A DNA stretch of 64,000 nt from Halovenus amylolytica. GTDB lineage: Archaea; Halobacteriota; Halobacteria; Halobacteriales; Haloarculaceae. Location of the stretch: assembly GCA_004015825.1 (NCBI GenBank), contig SAYS01000016.1, positions 1 through 64,000 of the forward strand. The letters are read 5' to 3'. The translations under genes and the position numbers were made by a program. Positions 25,760 through 34,043 of this stretch are shown piece by piece (positions within the stretch are counted from its first letter, which is position 1; each line of letters starts with the position of its first letter). Under the pieces are notes generated by a model. The model made no database searches and was not told the origin of the DNA. It was given only the letters and a program-made list of their open reading frames with translations.

Positions 25760-27516
25760 GTTCGCTCGGCCTCGTCCCGCCGGGACTGGTCGTCATCGCC
25801 GTCGCCCTCCTCTTGCCACTCCTCTCGCGACGTGTTGGGCACGCGCTCGGATTGGCCGCGACACTCGGCGTCCTCGGCTGGGCCGCAGTGATTCCGACTG
25901 GCGACTACCTGGACGTCCAGTTTCTCGGTTTCGACGCGATCCTGTTCAGCGTCGACGACTTCTCGCGGCTGATGGCGCTGATCTTCGCCTTTATCGGTGC
26001 GATCGGTGTCATCTACTCCTACGCGACGGATGCCGAAAACAAACAGACAGCCTTCGCACTGGGCTACGTCGGAACTAGTATCGGTGCTGCCTTCGCCGGT
26101 GACTGGCTTTCTTTCGTCTTCTTCGTCGAACTGATGGGTGTCGCCTCCACACTGCTGGTCTGGCACTACGGCGGCGAGGCAGTCCGGGCTGGCTTCCGGT
26201 ACGCGCTCTGGCACGGCCTCGGCGGGAGTCTGATCCTCGCGGGGATTGTCTGGCACTACGTCGAGGCTGGCACCTTCATCATGGAGACCGGGGCCGGGAT
26301 CACGCCGGGGGTTCCGGCAGCCCTCTACGCGCTCGGGTTCGGCGTCAACGTCGGCTACGTCGGCTTCCACGTCTGGCTGCCCGACACCTACCCGCGGCCA
26401 CACATCGCCGCGAGTGTCTTCCTCTGTGTCTACACCACCAAAACGGGCGTCTACGGCCTCTACCGTGGCTTTCCGGACGGACACCTCTGGCTGGCCTACA
26501 TGGGCGGCGCGATGGCCGTCTTCGGTGCCTTCAGTGCACTCCTCCAGAACGATATGCGCCGCCTGCTCTCCTATCACATCCAGTCGCAGGTCGGCTACAT
26601 GGTCGCTGGCGTCGGTGTCGGGACCGCACTCGCCACCTCGGGTGCGTTCGCACACGTCTTCAACCACATCCTCTACAAGAGCCTGCTGTTCATGTGTGCC
26701 GGTGCGATCATCTACCGGACGAACACGTCGAGTCTGAAGAAACTCGGCGGGCTCTGGCGGGAGATGCCACTGACAGGGGTCGTCTTCGGGATCGCGGCGC
26801 TGTCGATCGCCGGCTTCCCCGGCTTCAACGGCTTCGTCAGCAAGGGGATGGTCGTCAATGCGGCCCACAAGGAGCACCTGGACGCGCTGTGGTACATCCT
26901 GCTTCTCGGCGGCGTCGGCACCTTCATGTCATTTATCAAGTTCGGCTACTACGCCTTCTTCCACGGCGAGGCCCAGCAGACCGTCTCCGGGCCGGGGCTC
27001 AATCTCGGCCAGAAGACGGCGATGGTCTCCGTCGCGGCGCTGTGTGTCATCTACGGGCTGTACCCCGACGCGCTGTTCAGCATCTTGCCCGGTGGCGGTG
27101 CGAGCGAGGCCCACCCATTTACCGTCTCTCACATCGCCGAGGGGCTGATTCTGGCTGCACTGGGACTGATCGGCTTCGCGATCCTCAAAAAGCCACTCTC
27201 GAAGGTCGGCCGCGTCCCCGATATCGACGCCGTCTACAACCGCGTGGCCTTCTACGGCACTCGGTCGGTCGTCGTCGGCGTTACCGAACTGTACGCCGCA
27301 GTCGACCGGCTGGCTGTCAGGGCGGCCGACACCGCGATGTGGGCGGCTCGGAACCCGGCTGCCAGTGTCGAACGCGTGACGCCAATCCGGATAGCGAACG
27401 AAGCCCGGGCCAACGGCAGTGGCCGCCCCGCGCTCCAGGCTGACATCGGCCAGTCGACGATGATCATGATCGGCGTCCTCGTCGTCGGACTGCTCGTTCT
27501 GTTCCTCTTCGTCTGA
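25756..27516 (+). CDS. Third MrpD/NuoL-like antiporter subunit
   Basis: A 586-residue multi-helix protein, last of the nine-gene operon. Motifs: FVFFVELMGVASTLLVWHYGGE, VNVGYVGFHVWLPDTYPRPH, QNDMRRLLSYHIQSQVGYM and KSLLFMCAGAIIYRTNTSSLKKLGG (given in parts: the last is the NuoL-type helix and loop). The C-terminal part has an amphipathic region (about 490-560) resembling the NuoL lateral helix, and a final helix MIMIGVLVVGLLVLFLF. It was likely derived from the NuoL/MrpA branch. The IS1341-type element ends 17 bp after its stop codon, so the operon end is a mobile-element insertion site. Confidence 0.88.
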   Translation: MSSLGLVPPGLVVIAVALLLPLLSRRVGHALGLAATLGVLGWAAVIPTGDYLDVQFLGFDAILFSVDDFSRLMALIFAFIGAIGVIYSYATDAENKQTAFALGYVGTSIGAAFAGDWLSFVFFVELMGVASTLLVWHYGGEAVRAGFRYALWHGLGGSLILAGIVWHYVEAGTFIMETGAGITPGVPAALYALGFGVNVGYVGFHVWLPDTYPRPHIAASVFLCVYTTKTGVYGLYRGFPDGHLWLAYMGGAMAVFGAFSALLQNDMRRLLSYHIQSQVGYMVAGVGVGTALATSGAFAHVFNHILYKSLLFMCAGAIIYRTNTSSLKKLGGLWREMPLTGVVFGIAALSIAGFPGFNGFVSKGMVVNAAHKEHLDALWYILLLGGVGTFMSFIKFGYYAFFHGEAQQTVSGPGLNLGQKTAMVSVAALCVIYGLYPDALFSILPGGGASEAHPFTVSHIAEGLILAALGLIGFAILKKPLSKVGRVPDIDAVYNRVAFYGTRSVVVGVTELYAAVDRLAVRAADTAMWAARNPAASVERVTPIRIANEARANGSGRPALQADIGQSTMIMIGVLVVGLLVLFLFV

Positions 27517-27533
27517 GCTGTTCGTGTGAACTA

Positions 27534-27660
27534 CCCCACCCTACTCAGCCGCTGGCGCGGCTTCCTTGAGGGTGGGGCTTCCTGTCTCAACGACGCGCTG
27601 TACATCCACAACATCGGAAGCACCCGATGGCGTGAACATAGGGAGCGCAGTCTCCACAGG
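27534..27660 (-). ncRNA. Candidate omega/reRNA at the tnpB 3' end
   Basis: In TnpB elements the guide RNA scaffold overlaps the 3' end of tnpB and the right end of the element, and the guide is the DNA just outside. Here the right end forms a strong hairpin: 27534-27542 pairs with 27569-27577 (9 bp), with an inner stem 27547-27552/27557-27562. The predicted guide is then the first bases below 27534, inside the end of the antiporter operon. The upstream limit is a guess. Haloarchaeal IS1341 elements are known to make sense-overlapping transcripts here. Confidence 0.45.
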
Positions 27661-28797
27661 CGTTGTATCTTCGGACTGTCCCAGTCCTAGCTTCTCGAAA
27701 CCGCGAAATAAAATGTTGAGCGCAGCGTTTGCATCTCTGTCCATCTCGAACCCACAGGCAGGACACGAGTGTTCTCGCACCCACAACGGTTTGTCTGATT
27801 CGACACCACACGAAGCACACTCTTTGGTCGTACCCGCAGGCTCGACCTCAACAAAGTGCGTGCCCTCTCGCTTGCACTTATATTGGAGCATCGTGGTGAA
27901 CGTGTCCCACGCCGCCGAAGCCGTGTTCCGACTGTTTCTAGCCGACTCCAGCATCGACTTCACATTCAAGTCCTCGACAGCCACCAAGTCGTACTCTGTG
28001 GCGTAATAGTTGGAGAGTTTGTGCAGGAAGTCGTGGCGTTTCCGCCTGACTTGCTGGTGGCACTCGGCTACTCTCAACCGCTGCTGCTCCCAGTTGTTTG
28101 ACCCCTGTTGTTTCCGCGAGAGCGACCGTTGTTCGCGCTTGAGTCGCTCTCGTTCATCTTGTAAATCAAGTGACCCCACTGCACGCCCGTCCGTATCGTG
28201 AGCGTATTTGAGGATACCAACGTCAATGCCGATACAGCGGTCAGGATTAGCTGGTTTCGGTGGCTCTTCTTTGCCTTCGACAGCGAAGGAAGCGTACCAT
28301 TCACCAGTCCGTTCTTTTTTGAGACAGACCTCTTTCACCGCGACATCATCGGGAATCTCACGGTGGTAACTGATTGGGATGTCTGCAAGTTTGGATAGTG
28401 AGATAACAGTCTGGCCGTCCTTTCTATCGAACTCGAAGCCAGACTGAACGTAGGTGAAACTCCTGAACTCGTCTGGTGCTTTCCAATTGAGGCTCCCGAC
28501 GTTGTAGCCGTTCTGTTTGAGTTGTGAGAGAGCTTTGATGCTGTCTTCGATTCGCATCACAGCGGCTTGTGTGACTGTCGAGTACAGGTCGGTAAGCTCG
28601 TCCCACCAGTCCTTGAGGTCAGTAAGCTGGTCACGGACTTGACGCACTCGTTGGTTAAGCGTTCCCGCCGATTCAGGGATTTTCTCAAACTCGTTGAGTG
28701 CGTGGTTGTACAGTTGCCGACAGGTATCGCGGTGGTAGTCCAGCGTCTCTCGCTGGTCTTCTGTTGGGTGGAGGCGATACCTGTAGGCGTAGTGCAT
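27541..28797 (-). CDS. tnpB: TnpB, RNA-guided endonuclease of an IS1341-type element
   Basis: A 418-residue protein of the OrfB_IS605/TnpB family, relatives of Cas12. The RuvC-like active site is complete: Asp192 in GIDVGI, Glu275 in AVEDLN and Asp355 in DRDANAAL. The C4 zinc finger has Cys327, Cys330, Cys345 and Cys348. The N-terminal HTH/wedge region (YRYRLHPTEDQRETL) is normal. All parts look intact, so nuclease activity is expected by family. The gene ends with a TAG that lies inside the right-end hairpin. The upstream small gene ends 3 nt before its ATG. Confidence 0.93.
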   Translation of the reverse strand: MHYAYRYRLHPTEDQRETLDYHRDTCRQLYNHALNEFEKIPESAGTLNQRVRQVRDQLTDLKDWWDELTDLYSTVTQAAVMRIEDSIKALSQLKQNGYNVGSLNWKAPDEFRSFTYVQSGFEFDRKDGQTVISLSKLADIPISYHREIPDDVAVKEVCLKKERTGEWYASFAVEGKEEPPKPANPDRCIGIDVGILKYAHDTDGRAVGSLDLQDERERLKREQRSLSRKQQGSNNWEQQRLRVAECHQQVRRKRHDFLHKLSNYYATEYDLVAVEDLNVKSMLESARNSRNTASAAWDTFTTMLQYKCKREGTHFVEVEPAGTTKECASCGVESDKPLWVREHSCPACGFEMDRDANAALNILFRGFEKLGLGQSEDTTPVETALPMFTPSGASDVVDVQRVVETGSPTLKEAAPAAE

Positions 28798-28800
28798 GAG

Positions 28801-28944
28801 TTACTCGTCGGGTTCTGATGTTCGGACGATTTTCACGTCTGCGCCACGCCAGTCTTTCGGGACAAAAACGTGAGCGCCGTTACCAGTGGCTTTCACTTCG
28901 CCTTTGATGACTTCGTGGCCTTCAATTTCGTGTCTATCCATCAT
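28801..28944 (-). CDS. Small DUF2080-type transposase-associated protein
   Basis: A 47-residue protein that precedes tnpB by 3 nt. It reads MMDRHEIEGHEVIKGEVK, then TGNGAHVFVPKDWRGADV and KIVRTSEPDE. This is the AbrB-like small protein (DUF2080) commonly found next to haloarchaeal tnpB genes; its role is unknown, perhaps repression of the element. Start is ATG 28944 or ATG 28941; the two codons are adjacent. The stop is TAA 28801-28803. Confidence 0.8.
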   Translation of the reverse strand: MMDRHEIEGHEVIKGEVKATGNGAHVFVPKDWRGADVKIVRTSEPDE

Positions 28945-29097
28945 CAGAGTGTATACATTGTACCTACATTAATGTGTTTACTCCGTGGGCCTGTGGGACT
29001 GCAATAGAACAGTGTATGCGAGACGATGACGGCGTTGACGAATCGCGGAGCGATTCGTTCGCACACCAGAAATCGGAGATTTCTGGGGACGCTGTAT

Positions 29098-29160
29098 CCC
29101 CGCCCTACTGCGCTACTCACTCGCTCCACTCGTTGCGTTGCTCCTTGAGGACGGGGGCTT
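29098..29160 (-). pseudogene. Orphan tnpB 3' end / right-end hairpin fossil
   Basis: Read on the minus strand this stretch has the tnpB ending pattern: an AAGCCCCCGTCCTC-like start, then AGTGAGTAG, against GAAGCCCCACCCTC and GCTGAGTAG in the intact element. It folds likewise: 29098-29106 pairs with 29148-29156 (one G-U pair). No tnpB body precedes it. It is followed on the minus strand by two small hairpins (29069-29089 and about 29041-29056). It looks like what is left of a second element, or a solo guide-RNA unit. Confidence 0.55.
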
Positions 29161-29208
29161 AGCGCCTATGTACTGCTAAAAGAGTCGCTTTCGGGCCCTC
29201 TCGTTTTC

Positions 29209-30246
29209 CTACCGACCCTGCCGGTGGACGATGCCCTGCATGTTCGCGGTCTTGCCCGTGAACTCCCTGAGGGCCTCGCTCGTCTCCCCCTCGCCGAGCA
29301 CCATCGGTTCGCCGTCGTCGCCGCCCTCGCGGATCGCCGGATCGATCGGGATCTCGCCGAGGAAGGGCAGGTCGACCTCGTCGGCGAACGTTCGGCCGCC
29401 GCCGCTGCCGAAGATCGGATGCTCGCCGCCACAGTCCGGACAGTGGAACGTGGACATGTTCTCGACGATGCCCAGCACTGGCGTCTCGTGTTCCCCGAAC
29501 ATCTCCAGTCCCTTGCGAGCGTCGTCGAGGGCCACCTCCTGCGGTGTCGTGACGATCACCGCCCCCGAGACCGGCACACTCTGGAGCATCGTCAGCTGGG
29601 TGTCACCGGTGCCCGGTGGCAGATCGATCACCATGTAGTCGAGATAGCCCCAGTCGACGTCCTCCCAGAGTTGAGTCAGCACCTTGTGGACCATCGGGCC
29701 ACGCCAGATGACGGGGTCGTCCTCGCCAAGCAAGAAATCCATGCTCATCAGCTTCATTCCGAACTTTTTGGGCGGAATGATCTGCTCGTCCTCGGTTGCG
29801 GAGGGCATCTCGTTGGCGTCGACCATGCGGGGCACGTTCGGCCCGTAGATGTCCGCATCGAACAGCCCGACACGCGCACCGAGATCCGAGAGCCCGGCCG
29901 CGAGATTCACCGCGATGGTCGATTTGCCGACGCCACCTTTCCCCGACGCCACGGCGATAATATTCTGTACCCGAGGGAGGATCTCGTCTTCCGGATCGTG
30001 GTCGTCCTCGACCGAAGCCGAGAGTTCGACATCGTAGTCGAGGTCGGATAGTGCCTCACGGCTGTCCGCTGCGATCGTGGTCTCCGATGGGGAGAAGGGC
30101 GCACCCAGCACCAGGTCCACGTAGATCACCGACTCGTCGTGGTCGATATCGATCGCGTTGACCAGATTCAGCGAGACGATATCGTCACCGAGGTCGGGAT
30201 CGGTCACAGTCCGCAGACGGTCACGCACGTCGCCTTCGTCGATCAT
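29209..30246 (-). CDS. apbC: Mrp/NBP35-family Fe-S cluster carrier ATPase (ApbC)
   Basis: Cytosolic P-loop ATPase thought to assemble or carry [4Fe-4S] clusters. The 345-residue protein has an N-terminal MIP18/DUF59 domain (about 1-85; VTDPDLGDDIVSLNLV). The MinD-like ATPase part has a deviant Walker A GKGGVGKS (102-109), DADIYGPNVPRM and DLPPGTGD. The cluster-binding C-x-x-C is in FHCPDCGGEHP. ATG 30246 starts MIDEGDVRDRL; the upstream in-frame ATG adds a basic stretch not found in the family. It is unrelated to the Mrp antiporter despite the shared name. Confidence 0.93.
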   Translation of the reverse strand: MIDEGDVRDRLRTVTDPDLGDDIVSLNLVNAIDIDHDESVIYVDLVLGAPFSPSETTIAADSREALSDLDYDVELSASVEDDHDPEDEILPRVQNIIAVASGKGGVGKSTIAVNLAAGLSDLGARVGLFDADIYGPNVPRMVDANEMPSATEDEQIIPPKKFGMKLMSMDFLLGEDDPVIWRGPMVHKVLTQLWEDVDWGYLDYMVIDLPPGTGDTQLTMLQSVPVSGAVIVTTPQEVALDDARKGLEMFGEHETPVLGIVENMSTFHCPDCGGEHPIFGSGGGRTFADEVDLPFLGEIPIDPAIREGGDDGEPMVLGEGETSEALREFTGKTANMQGIVHRQGR

Positions 30247-30373
30247 ACTTCTTTTTCCGGTACTCCTGGCGAAAAGCGTTGTGAACCGTGATTTCCCGCT
30301 GCCCGGTACTGCCTCGTCACCGAAGAACCGGCAACGTCGCAACCGCTAAATGAGAGCCAGCCGAAAGAACAGT

Positions 30374-30661
30374 ATGGTTAACATCACACTGATCGAACTC
30401 CACGCGGACGATGGCTCGTTTTCAGCCAACCTCCCGTTCGGCAGCGGTACTGACGACGAGGAGGAGGATATCGAACTGGACGAGGAGGCCGAAATCGAGG
30501 ACTCGGACGGTGGAAACAAGGGTCTCGCAGTGCTCGGCGTCTTCCTGTTCATGATCGCCGCTGCCGCCGCTGTCAAATATCTCAGCGGCGACGACGAGAT
30601 GCCCGACGTCGACATCGATACCGAAGACGAGCCGTCGGTCGAAGTCGCGACAAACGAGTAG
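30374..30661 (+). CDS. Small acidic single-TM protein, function unknown
   Basis: A 95-residue protein not assigned to a function. It has an N-terminal beta-rich part (MVNITLIELHADDGSFSANL), an acidic stretch of Asp/Glu (about 27-45), one membrane helix (GLAVLGVFLFMIAAAAAVKYL, about 50-70) and an acidic tail. ATG 30374 is favoured: the element gctaaatgag lies about 25 nt upstream. The first 23 residues could be a small soluble domain facing the cytoplasm. It lies 36 bp before the zincin gene on the same strand, so the two may be linked. Confidence 0.7.
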   Translation: MVNITLIELHADDGSFSANLPFGSGTDDEEEDIELDEEAEIEDSDGGNKGLAVLGVFLFMIAAAAAVKYLSGDDEMPDVDIDTEDEPSVEVATNE

Positions 30662-30697
30662 GGATACTCTTTACTCTGTAGCCGTTCAGTGATAGGT

Positions 30698-31648
30698 ATG
30701 ACTCTCTATCGAAGTGTTCGGGCTGTAACTGGTGCAGCGGGTGACGGGCCGGTCGACTGGACGGCTGTCGTCGACGCAGCACGCGAGTCGACCGATCCCG
30801 GTCACCTCGATCTGGACGAGGGAGAACGCGAGGGGTACGCCACAGACGTCGGTGACGCCCGCGACCGCGTTCGCGCTGTCGCGAAACTCGACTTCGATCT
30901 CCCGGAGCGCGTCGAGGTGATGAACCGCCACCACTGGCTCGATGCCAACGTCGAGACTTTCGAACGCGTGATGGACCCGATCGAACAGCAGGCCGAATAC
31001 ATCCCGGGTGTCGCCCGGATGGTCAACACCGGATCGATGGCCTTTGCCCTGTCCTTTCTCTCGGATCACGTTCTCGGACAGTACGATCCACTGCTGCTTG
31101 CCGACAACGACAACCACGCACTGTACTTCGTCCGACCGAACATCGTGAACGCGGCAGAGCAACTCGACGTTCCATACCCGCGGTTCCGTCGCTGGATCGC
31201 CTTCCACGAAGTGACCCACGCCGCGGAGTTCGGTGCCGCCCCGTGGCTGCCCGACCACCTCGAATCCGCGATGATGGAGGCTGTCGAGAATCTTTCGACT
31301 GGCAACATCGATCGTGAGACGCTCGGCGAACTCGATACGACGATGACTGCCGTCGAGGGGTACGCCGAACTCATCATGGACGAAGCCTTCGACGACGAGT
31401 ACGCCGATCTCCGGCGCAAACTCGACGAACGGCGGCAGGGTCGTGGCCCGGTCGAGAAACTGATCCGGCGAGTTCTCGGACTGAGCGTCAAACGCCGCCA
31501 GTACGAACGCGGCAAATCATTCTTCGACACTGTCGTCGAGCAACGCGATATCGAAACTGCCGGCCGTGTCTGGGAGTCACCCGATATGCTGCCGACCGAC
31601 GCGGAACTGGACGATCCCGACGCCTGGCTCGCACGGATCGAGGGATAA
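30698..31648 (+). CDS. Zinc-dependent metalloprotease-like protein (DUF2342 type)
   Basis: A 316-residue protein with a zincin motif: WIAFHEVTHAAEFGAAPWL contains H-E-x-x-H followed later by Glu/Asp ligands (YAELIMDEAFDDEY). The N-terminal part (VEVMNRHHWLDANVETFERVMDP) matches DUF2342, a family once labelled F420 biosynthesis-associated and related to zincins. Proteolysis is inferred, not shown. GTG 30689 and ATG 30698 are both possible; ATG 30698 fits the tactctttact element about 27 nt upstream. It is convergent with ubaA. Confidence 0.8.
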   Translation: MTLYRSVRAVTGAAGDGPVDWTAVVDAARESTDPGHLDLDEGEREGYATDVGDARDRVRAVAKLDFDLPERVEVMNRHHWLDANVETFERVMDPIEQQAEYIPGVARMVNTGSMAFALSFLSDHVLGQYDPLLLADNDNHALYFVRPNIVNAAEQLDVPYPRFRRWIAFHEVTHAAEFGAAPWLPDHLESAMMEAVENLSTGNIDRETLGELDTTMTAVEGYAELIMDEAFDDEYADLRRKLDERRQGRGPVEKLIRRVLGLSVKRRQYERGKSFFDTVVEQRDIETAGRVWESPDMLPTDAELDDPDAWLARIEG

Positions 31649-31660
31649 GCTGGTCTCTTT

Positions 31661-32470
31661 CTAATCGCCGAGCGTACAGGCCCCAGAATACTCACCGTCG
31701 GCAACTGACTCGATCGCTGGCTCGTCGCCACAGACCGGACACTCCGGGTTGGGAGCGATCGGGACGAACTCCATCGCCATGTCACGTGCGTCGTAGGCGA
31801 GTAACCGCCCGTCGAGTGGCTCACCCTCTTCGAGCAGAAGCTTCACTACCTCTGTCGCCTGGATCGCACCGATCGTCCCTGGAACGACTCCCAGAACCCC
31901 CGCAGTTGCACAGTCGGGAACGGCACCCTCCGGCGGCGCTTCGGGGAACAGACATCGATAGCAGGGACTCCCGGTCAGTGTCGTCGCCTGCCCCTCGAAG
32001 CGGTACACTGCACCGTGCGAGAGTGGGATATCGGCGAGCATGCAGGCGTCGTTGAGCAGAAAGCGGGTCGGGAAGTTATCCGACGCATCCACGACGACAT
32101 CGTAACCGTCGATCAGTTCGTCGACGTTCGCCTGGCTGACTCGTGTTTCGTACGTTTCGACGGCGATATCGGGATTCAGTCGAGCGATGAACTCCCGGGC
32201 GCTGTCGACTTTCGGCCGGCCGACGTCGTCGTTGCCGTGGATCACCTGTCGCTGGAGATTGCTCAGTTCTACTTCGTCGTCGTCGGCGATCCCGATGGTC
32301 CCGACGCCCGCCGCGGCGAGATACTGCAGGGCTGGCGAGCCCAGCCCACCGGCCCCCACCACGAGGACACTGCTATCCAGCAGGGCAGCCTGTCCCTCCG
32401 GCCCCACGTCGTCCATGATGATGTGCCGCGAGTAGCGGTCGAGTTGTTCGGCGTCGAGATTGAGGCTCAT
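31661..32470 (-). CDS. ubaA: E1-like ubiquitin/sulfur-carrier activating enzyme UbaA
   Basis: ThiF/MoeB-type adenylyltransferase that activates SAMP proteins for protein conjugation, for molybdopterin synthesis and for tRNA thiolation. In haloarchaea one UbaA serves all of these (known from Haloferax). The 269-residue protein has the nucleotide loop LVVGAGGLGSPALQYL (37-52), LSNLQRQVIH, the conserved Cys187 in PDCATAGVLG (the thioester/catalytic position), and the zinc set Cys170, Cys173, Cys244, Cys247. All key residues are present. It is convergent with the zincin gene. Confidence 0.93.
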   Translation of the reverse strand: MSLNLDAEQLDRYSRHIIMDDVGPEGQAALLDSSVLVVGAGGLGSPALQYLAAAGVGTIGIADDDEVELSNLQRQVIHGNDDVGRPKVDSAREFIARLNPDIAVETYETRVSQANVDELIDGYDVVVDASDNFPTRFLLNDACMLADIPLSHGAVYRFEGQATTLTGSPCYRCLFPEAPPEGAVPDCATAGVLGVVPGTIGAIQATEVVKLLLEEGEPLDGRLLAYDARDMAMEFVPIAPNPECPVCGDEPAIESVADGEYSGACTLGD

Positions 32471-32494
32471 ACTCTCGTATTGTCCCGAACCGGC

Positions 32495-32500
32495 AAAAAA
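32495..32500 (-). terminator. T6 terminator after the Tat lipoprotein gene
   Basis: Six T residues on the minus strand lie about 31 nt past the lipoprotein stop and 25 nt before the ubaA start, so they separate the two transcription units. Confidence 0.55.
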
Positions 32501-32530
32501 GGGCTGTCGGCCGGATTTTCAATGTGGGAG

Positions 32531-33886
32531 TTAGGATGGTGTCTCGAATCGGACGAGCACTGCGGCGTCGACGGTATCGGGCCGCCAGGTAACCCAGCTC
32601 TGTGTTCCGCCATCGACGGTCTGTTCGCTCGTGAACGTCTCTCCTTCGGATACCTCTCCGTCCCAGAATTCGTGCTGTACCTCGCCGTCGTGAACGTAGC
32701 GAACCTGCAGATCAGTGCCAGTCGAACCGCCGGCATGCTTGATCTCCAGTATCCCGTCTTCGATCATCGGCTGGAAGAAGATCCGGGGCGGGGCCTCCCG
32801 ACCGAGATCAGACGGCGAGATCGGTGTGAACAGATCGTTGTAACCCGGGACTTGTAGTGCTGTTCGGAATATCGCTACAGGTAGCGTACCATCTTGTGTC
32901 GTCCGGGCACTGATCGTTGCGCCAGTCTTCGAGAATGACCAGTCTGTGGCCGGAATCTCGTCTGTCTCAGATGCCTCGAAGGCATCACGGATCGTGGATT
33001 CACTTCCCATCCCCTCATCGAGGTAACTGATCGATCGCTGTAACTCCGTCTCCTCGCCCGGCGTTGCACTCACACCAGTCCCATCGACCCCCCGGATGAC
33101 GTCGTCGAAGGCTGCTGTTCCGGTGTCGGAGCCAAGCGGCAGTAACGCGTAGCCGACCCCCACACGGATTGGTCCGTCGTCTAGCGTTGCGACGACATCA
33201 GCGAATGCAGGCGCACTCTGTACAATCGGTGCTGATTCCCGTTCGATCTGCTCGAATTCCAGGGCAAGTGCCTCGGCCGGTTCGACCGAAACATTCGTAC
33301 GGCGTGTAGCGACGAACTGGTCGTCTGCGACTGCGAAGGCTCTGAACTCGTCTATCTGTTCTCGTTGTCTGATAAATTGCTCGAAACCCGATGCTTCACC
33401 GACCGATTCGAATAGATCGTTCGTGTTGAAAAAATCGGCAATCGGGGCCGCATCGAAGGTTCCTGTGACGTGGATTCCTTCGCCACTCGGAACTTCGATA
33501 TCCAGTCCTGCAGCGATCCCCTGGGATCTGTACGTGCTTCCGACAATGCGGTCGAGATCAGCAAGCACAATTCCCTCGAACTGTGAATTGAAGGTTTCGA
33601 TGATCGCACGGGCCGAGACACTCCCCTGAACATCTGGAAGGATCTCGATCGGATCGGCGTGTTCCAGAAGATCACTGATCCTGTACTGGTAGCCAGCGAA
33701 GTACTTCGGTGGGATCTGTGACGATGGATCGGCAACTGATCGCAAAAACTCGTCCTCTGTATCGACGCTTGCTCCTGGTTCGGACTGTTCTTCTCCAGAG
33801 TTTCCGGAGCCAAGACAGCCTGCCATTCCAGTAACTCCAGCCGTCATTAGTGTACTCGCTGCAAGAAAACGCCGTCGGGTAGTCAT
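32531..33886 (-). CDS. Predicted Tat-secreted lipoprotein, function unknown
   Basis: A 451-residue exported protein. The N-terminus has a Tat motif (TTRRRFLAAS), a hydrophobic core and a lipobox MAGC, with the acyl-accepting Cys at residue 24. This is the normal haloarchaeal way of anchoring secreted proteins. The rest (about 40-451) is acidic, mostly mixed alpha/beta, and lacks a recognisable catalytic motif. It resembles other haloarchaeal proteins of unknown role only in style. Start ATG 33886 is supported by the tttatta element at about 33909-33915. The adjacent downstream gene is ubaA, with a terminator between them, so no functional link is implied. Confidence 0.75.
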   Translation of the reverse strand: MTTRRRFLAASTLMTAGVTGMAGCLGSGNSGEEQSEPGASVDTEDEFLRSVADPSSQIPPKYFAGYQYRISDLLEHADPIEILPDVQGSVSARAIIETFNSQFEGIVLADLDRIVGSTYRSQGIAAGLDIEVPSGEGIHVTGTFDAAPIADFFNTNDLFESVGEASGFEQFIRQREQIDEFRAFAVADDQFVATRRTNVSVEPAEALALEFEQIERESAPIVQSAPAFADVVATLDDGPIRVGVGYALLPLGSDTGTAAFDDVIRGVDGTGVSATPGEETELQRSISYLDEGMGSESTIRDAFEASETDEIPATDWSFSKTGATISARTTQDGTLPVAIFRTALQVPGYNDLFTPISPSDLGREAPPRIFFQPMIEDGILEIKHAGGSTGTDLQVRYVHDGEVQHEFWDGEVSEGETFTSEQTVDGGTQSWVTWRPDTVDAAVLVRFETPS

Positions 33887-34008
33887 TACCTACTCTCTCT
33901 CACGCGAGTAATAAACTCTTGTGTCCACGGTATCAGACGCGATACATACAAGTACGTCTCTCATATGTGATTACACTCGTGTGGGGCCCATTGACACTCG
34001 ACAATTCC

Positions 34009-34014
34009 AAAAAA
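34009..34014 (-). terminator. T6 terminator after the archaellin genes
   Basis: Six T residues on the minus strand lie about 30 nt past the last archaellin stop codon, as an oligo-U terminator would. Confidence 0.55.
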
Positions 34015-34043
34015 GTATGACTCGTTATTCGAAGTCGGATCTC

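Larger units (their letters stand above)
27534..28960 (-). mobile_element. IS200/IS605-group, IS1341-type element (tnpB without tnpA)
   Basis: The element carries an intact tnpB and a small DUF2080-like gene, with the right-end hairpin at 27534-27577. No Y1 transposase (tnpA) is present, so it could move only with help in trans. The left end is not resolved. The AT-rich stretch at 28945-28980 is a likely left boundary, as the coding GC content drops there. A second, orphan right-end-like sequence lies upstream at 29098-29156. Confidence 0.7.
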
